A stretch of 10,076 bases of DNA from Sulfurimonas sp. UBA6014 (GTDB taxonomy: Bacteria > Campylobacterota > Campylobacteria > Campylobacterales > Sulfurimonadaceae). How positions within the stretch are numbered: position 1 is the first letter of the stretch; every line of letters begins with the position of its first letter. Both the position numbers and the translations under genes were made by a program. Positions 1-4,464 of this stretch are shown here, one piece after another. The stretch is taken from the NCBI GenBank assembly GCA_002428085.1, contig DJAA01000020.1, forward strand, positions 1 through 10,076. The letters are read 5' to 3'. The notes beneath the pieces are model-generated. The model saw only the letters and a list, made by a program, of their open reading frames with translations. It did no database searches and had not been told where the DNA came from.

Positions 1-70
1 CGAATTTAACTCCGCCGTTGACACATATTTTTGACTGTTAACCAATACAGTGATCCTCAGCATAATGGTG

Positions 71-142
71 TTATATTATTACATGTTGCATTATAAAGAG
101 GTTACCCTTACTATCTTGATTGTAACACTTATCTTCGGGCAT
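71..142 (-). CDS. possible 23-residue small ORF with strong Shine-Dalgarno
   Basis: A 23-residue frame starts with ATG at 142 and ends with TAA at 71. It is preceded by AGGGGAG about eight bases upstream, a stronger ribosome binding site than most in this window. The peptide begins MPEDKCYNQD and I do not recognise it. It lies downstream of the MazF-like gene on the same strand, inside the 11-base inverted repeats at 49-59 and 769-779. It could be a real small protein, the 5' end of a gene cut by rearrangement, or chance. Only the start signal supports it. Confidence 0.2.
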   Translation of the reverse strand: MPEDKCYNQDSKGNLFIMQHVII

Positions 143-266
143 CAAACTCCCCTAAAATAAAATTTAACAAACTAATTCAATTATAGTCAAAAGCATATAT
201 CAAAGTCTTTAATCCATCTTTAACATTAATAGTCTATAATTTCTTTGTAATTCGCCTTCGGGCAGC

Positions 267-287
267 TCCACTTGCTATGCAGGTGGA
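267..287. repeat. stem-loop over the 3' end of the MazF-like gene
   Basis: Nine-base arms (267-275 and 279-287, one G-T pair) flank a three-base loop, covering the last codons and the stop of the minus-strand MazF-like gene. A smaller GCC-TTCG-GGC hairpin lies at about 253-262. Neither is followed by a T-run in the minus direction, so a classical intrinsic terminator is not supported. The pair may still mark or protect the transcript end. Confidence 0.35.
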
Positions 288-697
288 ATAAATAGATTCC
301 TCGTTTTTTCCACCACTTTTTCAAAATCCTTTTTATTTAGCATTCCGATTCTCGTCATAAGTCTTTTTTTATCGAATGTTTTTAGCTGTAAAATCATCGC
401 CGTACTGAAGACTTTTCCCATCTTGGTATCGTACTCAAATGTATGAAAATAATCGTTATCTTTCACGGTTGAAGTGAGCGGTATCCCGATAAAAATATGA
501 GCAGTTAGTTTGCGAATAATCAAAATGGGACGCTGAAACTCGTTACCTTTACCAAACTCTTCTGCTCCGATGTTTTGCCCGATTCTCGCCCAAAAAATTT
601 CTCGCTCTTTAAACCCTACATTGTTCTCTTTATAATGGGTTTTTTTCTTGGCATTGTTCCAATCATCAAATTGGCTTTCGACTATAGTATGACTCAT
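275..697 (-). CDS. PemK/MazF-family toxin (putative endoribonuclease), solitary
   Basis: The 140-residue protein matches the PemK/MazF fold, whose members are mostly sequence-specific mRNA endonucleases. Visible features are the first strand EIFWARIG (33-40), the following loop with NIGAEEFGKG (42-51), the conserved QRPILIIRK (55-63), and PLTST (73-77), which holds the usual polar active-site position. An N-terminal extension of about 30 residues precedes the core, typical of a subgroup often seen without an adjacent antitoxin. The start at 697 has AAAGG seven bases upstream (705-709) and a TATAGT -10-like box at 715-720. No antitoxin frame is visible on either side: upstream is noncoding DNA and a transposase-like remnant, downstream only a 23-residue ORF. 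The partner may be elsewhere, or the toxin may be self-limiting or neutral. The family call is secure; toxicity and target are not. Confidence 0.85.
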   Translation of the reverse strand: MSHTIVESQFDDWNNAKKKTHYKENNVGFKEREIFWARIGQNIGAEEFGKGNEFQRPILIIRKLTAHIFIGIPLTSTVKDNDYFHTFEYDTKMGKVFSTAMILQLKTFDKKRLMTRIGMLNKKDFEKVVEKTRNLFIPPA

Positions 698-742
698 AAT
701 TTTACCTTTGTTTCACTATAATCATTTTAAAATATTTTTATT

Positions 743-756
743 TACATGACCATGTA
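743..756. promoter_or_regulatory. palindrome upstream of the MazF-like gene, candidate operator
   Basis: A perfect palindrome TACATG-AC-CATGTA lies 46 bases upstream of the MazF-like start, about where a -35 element would sit relative to the TATAGT box at 715-720. The hexamer there has no good -35 match, so a protein binding the palindrome could control the promoter. It could be a repressor or antitoxin site. It is a short site and chance cannot be excluded. Confidence 0.35.
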
Positions 757-857
757 CAGTGACTTTATTGAGGATCACTTTCTGACGCTAGGAGTACCAC
801 TGCATTAAAAGCAGTGATTCTATCCAAATAGCTATTATATAAAACATACTAGATCAG

Positions 858-1047
858 TCAAGGAGTAGGCGAAAACACTCCGCCATCAAGAGCATTTGTA
901 GTGTTATGAATCACAATATCTTTTTCATTTTTATAGGTAAAAGATAAGGTAAATTTGTGATCAAACTTCTATATGCTGACCTAACTCTTGGATGAGTAAA
1001 TTGCTCTTTTCCAGTGATTGAAGATATTGATATAATGAAGCTCGTTT
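858..1047 (-). pseudogene. decayed coding remnant, probably the C-terminal part of an IS transposase
   Basis: Two overlapping minus-strand frames read as protein but lack a start and are joined only by a frameshift. The first (1047 to the TGA at 961-963) contains LYQYLQSLEKSNLLIQELG. The second (from about 962 to the TGA at 858-860) contains LSFTYKNEKDIVIHNTTNALD followed by GGVFSP, split here only for length. The block NTTN-x2-DG(G/T/H)-x-FS resembles a motif near the C-terminus of an IS256-like or IS1249-like transposase group, after a stretch reading LFTYK. That link is from memory. The rest of the gene is missing and the usual helix after FSPLK is replaced by a stop. It abuts the first 38-base direct repeat, so it may mark an old insertion point. 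A remnant of an unrelated protein is possible. Confidence 0.45.
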
Positions 1048-1058
1048 TTAAGACTAGC

Positions 1059-1096
1059 AAATCATTTTTTTGACGGCTATTTTTCGGTACAATTTA
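1059..1096. repeat. direct repeat A, copy 1 (left of DinJ-YafQ)
   Basis: This 38-base block is AAAT, one base, A, a T-run, then GACGGCTATTTT(T/C)CGGTAC and (A/T)ATTTA. It recurs at 1882-1920 in the same orientation. By hand alignment the copies differ by three substitutions and one T in the homopolymer. The pair encloses the complete DinJ-YafQ operon including its promoter, with start points 823 bases apart. It lacks the GTTRRRY/RYYYAAC ends of an integron attC site. Both copies are noncoding. Confidence 0.8.
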
Positions 1097-1142
1097 CTAC
1101 AAAAATACCACTTCGCCAAAAAGCTGTAAAAATATATCAATA

Positions 1143-1171
1143 TTGACTTAATATACCAAATGGTGTATAAT
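1143..1171 (+). promoter_or_regulatory. sigma70-type promoter with embedded operator for DinJ-YafQ
   Basis: A near-consensus promoter is visible: TTGACT (1143-1148), a 17-base spacer and a perfect TATAAT (1166-1171). An imperfect palindrome centred between 1159 and 1160 (1151-1168, core ACCA-AA-TGGT, one mismatch in the outer arms) fills the spacer and overlaps the -10 box. That is the expected place for autorepression by a ribbon-helix-helix RelB/DinJ-type antitoxin. The ribosome binding site AGGA (1181-1184) is six bases before the antitoxin ATG, so the leader is very short. Confidence 0.75.
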
Positions 1172-1190
1172 AATACAAAAAGGATAAGTT

Positions 1191-1445
1191 ATGACTAAAG
1201 TACAAACAAGTTTAAGACTAGATGCAGATACATTATCTGAAGCAAAAGAAATACTCAAAAGTTTGGGTCTTAATTTTACAGATGCGGTTAATATCTTTAC
1301 CAATATGGTAGTTGTAAATAAAGGACTGTAGTTTGATGTAAAAATTCCTACAAAAGAATTTAAAGCTTCCATGGATGAACTTGAAAACAAAAAAGGTAAA
1401 AGCTTTAAAACCACAGATGAATTATTTAAAGATTTAGATAGCTAA
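1191..1445 (+). pseudogene. dinJ: RelB/DinJ-family antitoxin interrupted by an in-frame TAG
   Basis: The frame runs from ATG 1191 to TAA 1443-1445, 84 codons plus stop, but codon 47 is TAG (1329-1331). Codons 1-46 begin TKVQTSLRLDADT and include SLGLNFTDAVNIFTNMV, the ribbon-helix-helix DNA-binding half of RelB/DinJ antitoxins. Codons 48-84 (FDVKIPTKEF onwards) are the expected continuation and would form the toxin-wrapping half. In intact relatives the interrupted position lies in a GLPF-like motif, so a proline codon was probably lost. No other damage is seen. As read, the product is a 46-residue DNA-binding fragment; the C-terminal half could be made only by TAG readthrough or re-initiation, for example at the ATG for residue 61. 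The TAA overlaps the toxin ATG (TAATG), the usual coupled layout. A sequencing error is an alternative. Confidence 0.8.
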
Positions 1446-1714
1446 TGTACTCTATATTTAGAACCGCTTCTTTTAAAAAGCAATATAAAAAATTATCTGC
1501 TTATGATAAAGGATGTCTAAAAGAAGTAATCATTTTGCTAGCTCAAAATATGGAGCTTGAAGAAAAATATAAAGATCATAAACTTACTGGAAATTTTAAA
1601 GATTTAAGAGAATGTCATGTCAAACCAGACTTACTTTTGATATATAAAATAAATGATGCTATCTTAGAACTAGCCTTAGTTCAAGTTGGTAATCATAATT
1701 CACTTTTCAAATAA
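1445..1714 (+). CDS. yafQ: YafQ-family mRNA interferase toxin (RelE superfamily)
   Basis: The 89-residue protein aligns over its whole length with YafQ, a ribosome-dependent endoribonuclease that cuts mRNA in the A site. The block YKDHKLTGNFKDLRECHV (42-59) followed by KPDLLLIYK (60-68) matches E. coli YafQ, and the end is GNHNSLFK. The catalytic set maps as H45, H58, D62, H84 and F88, equivalent to YafQ H50, H63, D67, H87 and F91, so all key residues are present. Its ATG overlaps the antitoxin stop as TAATG, implying translational coupling. Coupling should be weakened by the TAG in the antitoxin unless ribosomes read through or restart. No terminator is obvious after the stop. The family call is firm; whether the toxin is expressed is open. 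Confidence 0.92.
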   Translation: MYSIFRTASFKKQYKKLSAYDKGCLKEVIILLAQNMELEEKYKDHKLTGNFKDLRECHVKPDLLLIYKINDAILELALVQVGNHNSLFK

Positions 1715-1772
1715 AAAAATATAATATTTTCAAAATAAACGTCCCCAAAAACGGTCACTAAACTTCACTTAA

Positions 1773-1791
1773 TTTCCTAAAATACAGGAAA
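1773..1791. repeat. inverted repeat TTTCCT...AGGAAA
   Basis: Six-base arms (1773-1778 and 1786-1791) flank a seven-base loop, and AATT extends both sides with one bulge. It lies 59 bases after the YafQ stop. It could act as a weak transcription end for the toxin operon, but no T-run follows. Confidence 0.4.
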
Positions 1792-1823
1792 ATTATTAGA
1801 AAAGAAGCCTTTATTTCCCACTA

Positions 1824-1843
1824 TTTCCGGCAATTGCAGGAAA
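1824..1843. repeat. 20-base imperfect palindrome TTTCC-G-GCAATTGC-A-GGAAA
   Basis: A central perfect eight-base palindrome GCAATTGC is enclosed by TTTCC and GGAAA arms, with one mismatched pair (G1829 and A1838). It shares the TTTCC...GGAAA layout with the repeat 33 bases to its left, so a dimeric binding protein or paired structured ends are possible. No protein can be assigned. Confidence 0.45.
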
Positions 1844-1881
1844 AGAAGAGTGTTCGTAATAGACTCGTATGTACCATCAGT

Positions 1882-1920
1882 AAATAATTTTTTTTGACGG
1901 CTATTTTCCGGTACTATTTA
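1882..1920. repeat. direct repeat A, copy 2 (right of DinJ-YafQ)
   Basis: This is the second copy of the block at 1059-1096, same orientation, 39 bases because the T-run has eight rather than seven T. The differences are A for C in the A-rich start, C for T before CGGTAC, and T for A after it. It begins 168 bases after the YafQ stop. Together the copies look like a duplication flanking a module, or two copies of a dispersed genomic repeat. Confidence 0.8.
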
Positions 1921-2042
1921 TACAACTAAGCATCGAAGTACACGACTTTACATAGTAAAATTTTCAGGTTAAAATAGAATAGCTTGAGCAAAGCCCTATA
2001 TTACGGAACTTAACTTCTTTTTGAAGAAAAAAATATTTTGTA

Positions 2043-2122
2043 TCCAGTATTCGGAGCCACAACAACATAGAACCCCTTAGATTAGGGACTTCTAACCCTT
2101 CATAAATCATTCTGTGTCAAAT
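2043..2122. repeat. direct repeat B, copy 1 (left of the AAA+ ATPase gene)
   Basis: This 80-base block recurs at 4157-4236 in the same orientation, with 75 identical bases by hand alignment (differences at 2058, 2070, 2078, 2083 and 2099). It starts TCCAGTATTCGGAG and ends CATTCTGTGTCAAAT. Inside, CCCT and AGGG can pair around a six-base loop whose sequence differs between copies (TAGATT here, GAGACT there) while the stem is kept; flanking TAGAA/TTCTA extends it. The frame open in copy 2 is stopped by TAG here, so copy 1 is not coding in that frame. Confidence 0.88.
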
Positions 2123-2214
2123 AAATCTTTATGCAAATTACAAACCTCATGCAATCTACGCCAATTCATTAATTTTTTTTCAACGCCAATATATAAAAAA
2201 ATGGATAGAACCAT
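2107..2214 (-). CDS. possible 35-residue frame between repeat B copy 1 and the ATPase terminator
   Basis: An open minus-strand frame runs from ATG 2214 to TGA 2107-2109. The N-terminal part VLSIFLYIGV is hydrophobic, followed by a polar stretch with NWRRLHEVCNLHKDLFDTE. The stop falls inside repeat B. There is no convincing ribosome binding site and I do not recognise the sequence. It may be the tail of a lost gene rather than a working small protein. Confidence 0.2.
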   Translation of the reverse strand: MVLSIFLYIGVEKKLMNWRRLHEVCNLHKDLFDTE

Positions 2215-2257
2215 TTATGAAGGGTGATTCAAATGGTGTAAAAAGGGAAAGAATTAT

Positions 2258-2284
2258 TGAAGTATCTTGAAAAAAGATACTTCA
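2258..2284 (-). terminator. probable intrinsic terminator of the AAA+ ATPase gene
   Basis: A perfect 11-base-pair stem TGAAGTATCTT/AAGATACTTCA encloses a five-base loop, 52 bases after the ATPase stop. Read on the minus strand it is followed by a T-rich stretch (ATAATTCTTTCCCTTTTT). The stem is AT-rich and the T-run broken, so termination may be partial. Confidence 0.6.
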
Positions 2285-2336
2285 TGGGTTTTATGTGAAA
2301 AACAATCAAAAAAACTCACCACAAACTAAAACTAGA

Positions 2337-3803
2337 CTATACAAGAAGCTCATTTAACGAAATATTACTCGTCATATTAAGCGCATTATAGTGGCTATTG
2401 ATTTGGCAGCCATAAGAGGTAAGCATCACAAGTTTGATATCGTATTTTCCTTTTATGGCATATTTTTTAAACATCTCTATTTTATGTAAAAGATTCTCTT
2501 TGTAATCTTTTGAGATGGTAAACTCACTATTATAAAATTTGCACTCTACTATGTCATAGACACTATTTTCATACTCAACAATAAAATCAATTTGGGCTCC
2601 GCTATCCTCATTATTGCCTATAAAATTCCAATATCCATAACTTTTTGCTAATCCTTTTGTCATTCTGGTTTGCAAATATAAATCGATACTAACTAAACAT
2701 AAAACTTCAAATGCGAACCCACTCCAGATGGCGTATTTCTGAGAGTTCATGACAGAGCTAAAATAGGGTTTTTGTAAGGAGATAAGCTCATTTTTGCTAA
2801 ATTCACTTACCCATTTATTATAAAAAAGCACAAATGGATCACTGATGATATATTTTGCATTGATTTTTGAACCTAGTTTGCTAAGGGGCATGATAAAACC
2901 GGCTTCACTTAACTCTGCAACTGCATCTTTTATCTTTGAACCACTTTTTTCACCAAGAGCATTTGCTAGTTCTGTTTGAGTAAATCCACTCTGCTTTTGA
3001 CTTAAAATTTTTATGATAGATGAGTAGTAGGATGCCTTTGCATCAAAAAGAGATTTTAAAACCTCACTGTACTCTTTATTGAGATGACCATCGATGTTAA
3101 AAATGAGTTCATCGATGTTTTGAGCAATAGTTTTTGAACTATCAAGCAGGCTTAAATATTTAGCAACCCCTCCAAGCACCATATAAGTCTCTGCGATAGT
3201 TTTATCATCAATATGAAAGTTTTTCTCTTTTATCAAATACTCTTTTGTCTCTTTGAGGTCAAATGGTTTGAGATGAATTTTTATATCAAGTCTTTGATAA
3301 AGTGGTCCGTTACTATCTTCAAATATTTTATTTTTGATCCAAGAGGAGTTTGAACCACAAAGAATCAGCACTATATTTTTATTGCTTAGTGCAAATTCAT
3401 TCCAAAAATAGCCAAGTGCTCCTATGAAACCACCGCTATTTTTTTTATCAATCCATGGAATTTCATCCAAAAAAATGACTACTTTTTGATTTGGTGTTTG
3501 GCTAGAAGAGATCGCTTTTTTTAAAAAGTTAAACCCACTCATCCAGTTTGTTATATCTTTTGAAGGTTCGCATTTAAACCAATCATAAATAGCTTCGATA
3601 AAATTCTCTAATTGAGTAGAACTATCAAGCATATACGAACCCGTAAACCTAAAAAAGAGACAATCTTTTTTATGCTCGCTAAACATATGGTTAATAAGAT
3701 AAGTTTTTCCTATCCTTCTTCTACCATATACAGCAATAAGCTTACTCTCATCTTGCTCGCAAGCATTTGATAAGATTTCTAGTTCTTTGTTTCTACCAAT
3801 CAT
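2337..3803 (-). CDS. AAA+ (MNS-type) ATPase with C-terminal DUF234/PD-(D/E)XK-like domain
   Basis: The 488-residue protein belongs to the ATPase_2-DUF234 group. It starts MIGRNKELEIL, the normal beginning of the family. Walker A is YGRRRIGKT (26-34), Walker B VVIFLDEIPW (108-117), and a sensor-like LILCGSNSSW lies at 146-155. A probable winged-helix region (about 262-315) contains SGFTQTELANALG. The C-terminal domain carries a PD-(D/E)XK-like set: E366 in GFAFEVLC, D406 in GAQIDFIVE and E420-x-K422 in DIVECKF, so metal-dependent nuclease activity is possible. Cellular role is unknown for most members; defence, toxin-like or mobile-element roles have been suggested. The start at 3803 has an AAAGG motif nine bases upstream. 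The gene stands alone, is preceded by a 9-base inverted repeat, and is enclosed by the 80-base repeats B, which suggests acquisition as a unit. Length and motifs look complete. Confidence 0.88.
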   Translation of the reverse strand: MIGRNKELEILSNACEQDESKLIAVYGRRRIGKTYLINHMFSEHKKDCLFFRFTGSYMLDSSTQLENFIEAIYDWFKCEPSKDITNWMSGFNFLKKAISSSQTPNQKVVIFLDEIPWIDKKNSGGFIGALGYFWNEFALSNKNIVLILCGSNSSWIKNKIFEDSNGPLYQRLDIKIHLKPFDLKETKEYLIKEKNFHIDDKTIAETYMVLGGVAKYLSLLDSSKTIAQNIDELIFNIDGHLNKEYSEVLKSLFDAKASYYSSIIKILSQKQSGFTQTELANALGEKSGSKIKDAVAELSEAGFIMPLSKLGSKINAKYIISDPFVLFYNKWVSEFSKNELISLQKPYFSSVMNSQKYAIWSGFAFEVLCLVSIDLYLQTRMTKGLAKSYGYWNFIGNNEDSGAQIDFIVEYENSVYDIVECKFYNSEFTISKDYKENLLHKIEMFKKYAIKGKYDIKLVMLTSYGCQINSHYNALNMTSNISLNELLV

Positions 3804-3822
3804 TTCAAGCCTTTAATGCGTA

Positions 3823-3857
3823 TATATTTCGCAATATTATCATAAATACGAAATATA
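3823..3857. promoter_or_regulatory. inverted repeat in the ATPase promoter region, candidate operator
   Basis: Perfect nine-base arms TATATTTCG (3823-3831) and CGAAATATA (3849-3857) are separated by 17 bases, 20 to 54 bases upstream of the ATPase start. On the minus strand the spacer contains a GATAAT-like -10 box, so a dimer bound to both arms would cover the promoter. The arm spacing suits sites on one DNA face about two to two and a half turns apart. The binding protein is unknown; the ATPase's own winged-helix region is one candidate. Confidence 0.5.
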
Positions 3858-4071
3858 ATCAATTTCTGATGAGTAGATTTCATTTTTTTATTTTAATTAC
3901 ACTTTTAATCAAGAGAATTTCTCAGATTATTAGCATCTTTTTTTACCATATTTTAAACAAGATATTTTTTTCATCATAAAATTTAAAACCATTTTTTGCT
4001 TCTGTTTCATTTTAAGCTTGATGTTGATATTTTTTTAAAAATGGAAACATTTTTGAAACAAAAGGAACCAC

Positions 4072-4209
4072 ATGGAAACATACTTAAATTATCAGGAAAT
4101 GCCTATTTTAGGCACTTATTCATTTTCTAATATTGATTTATTACCAAATTACCAAGTCCAGTATTCGGAGCTACAACAACATGGAACCCCTGAGACTAGG
4201 GACTTCTAA
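4072..4209 (+). CDS. possible 45-residue small protein ending inside repeat B copy 2
   Basis: An ATG at 4072 is preceded by AAAGGA (4061-4066) at a good distance, and the frame runs 45 codons to TAA 4207-4209. It begins METYLNYQEMPILGTYSF. The last 17 or so codons lie in repeat B and read QYSELQQHGTPETRDF. In repeat B copy 1 the same frame has a TAG, so only this copy is open. The composition is plausible for a soluble peptide, but I recognise no family. It may be a real small gene, the end of a lost gene carried by the repeat, or chance. Confidence 0.3.
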   Translation: METYLNYQEMPILGTYSFSNIDLLPNYQVQYSELQQHGTPETRDF

Positions 4210-4236
4210 CCTTTCATAAATCATTCTGTGTCAAAT
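4157..4236. repeat. direct repeat B, copy 2 (right of the AAA+ ATPase gene)
   Basis: This is the second copy of the 80-base block at 2043-2122, offset 2114 bases, same orientation, five differences. It lies 353 bases upstream of the ATPase start, on the side opposite copy 1. The repeats enclose the ATPase gene, its promoter region and its terminator. Flanking sequence outside the 80 bases is unrelated between copies, so the homology has sharp edges. Confidence 0.88.
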
Positions 4237-4242
4237 TAAAAC

Positions 4243-4332
4243 TTAGATTATTTTAGAATAAAGTGGAGATTCATTCACAGGGGTGTAATTTGCATTTATG
4301 CTCGTTAAATCTATCCCATCCGCAATAAACAT
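4243..4332 (-). CDS. possible 29-residue frame or gene tail beside repeat B copy 2
   Basis: A minus-strand frame from ATG 4332 to TAA 4243-4245 reads like a protein end (FIADGIDLTSINANYTPV, then NESPLYSKII). It stops six bases before repeat B copy 2. There is no clear ribosome binding site and upstream codons in frame hit a stop soon. It could be a relic of a gene whose 5' part was replaced. I do not recognise it. Confidence 0.2.
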   Translation of the reverse strand: MFIADGIDLTSINANYTPVNESPLYSKII

Positions 4333-4464
4333 TCTATTTGTAGTAGGTCATATAAAAAGTGAGCAGATAGTTCCACATGCTAAGATTGAAGTCATAGTTT
4401 ATTTCAGTAAAATAGAGTATTCTTGCGTATCTAAAATTTAATTATGTGATTTTTAAGGAATACA

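Larger units (their letters stand above)
698..1190. other. gene-poor spacer between the MazF-like gene and the DinJ-YafQ operon
   Basis: From left to right it holds the putative promoter and palindrome of the minus-strand MazF-like gene (715-756), the right arm of an 11-base inverted repeat (769-779), a hairpin CACTGC/GCAGTG (798-803 and 811-816, seven-base loop), a frameshifted coding remnant (858-1047), the first 38-base direct repeat (1059-1096), and the promoter/operator of the DinJ-YafQ operon (1143-1171). I see no intact gene. Confidence 0.7.
1715..2336. other. 622-base spacer with repeats and hairpins, no intact gene
   Basis: It contains two TTTCC/GGAAA inverted repeats (1773-1791 and 1824-1843), direct repeat A copy 2 (1882-1920), a small CTTC-TTTTT-GAAG hairpin (2014-2026), direct repeat B copy 1 (2043-2122), and a 13-base inverted repeat pair (2095-2107 and 2213-2225). 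It also holds a 35-residue minus-strand frame (2107-2214) and the probable ATPase terminator (2258-2284). I see no recognisable protein. Confidence 0.7.
3804..4464. other. 661-base spacer between divergent ATPase and restriction-modification genes
   Basis: From the left it holds the ATPase upstream region with an inverted repeat (3823-3857), an AT-rich stretch with no signal I can name, a possible 45-codon ORF (4072-4209) with a TGCCTA/TAGGCA hairpin inside it (4100-4114), direct repeat B copy 2 (4157-4236), and a 29-residue minus-strand frame (4243-4332). The upstream region of the 4465 gene shows only weak -10-like AT-rich boxes (for example TAAAAT near 4409). No intact recognisable gene is present. 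Confidence 0.65.

Noticed and set aside
1148..1414. 88-codon open frame on the minus strand
   Set aside because: It lies antisense to the recognisable DinJ/RelB antitoxin and its promoter; the plus-strand frame has family motifs, a promoter and a ribosome binding site.
1059..1920. Direct repeat A as an integron attC site
   Set aside because: GTTRRRY and RYYYAAC core ends are absent and no integrase gene is present; the same holds for repeat B.
3767..3979. 70-codon plus-strand frame crossing the ATPase start
   Set aside because: Composition reflects AT-rich DNA (F, I, L, Y runs), there is no ribosome binding site, and it overlaps the ATPase start and promoter region.
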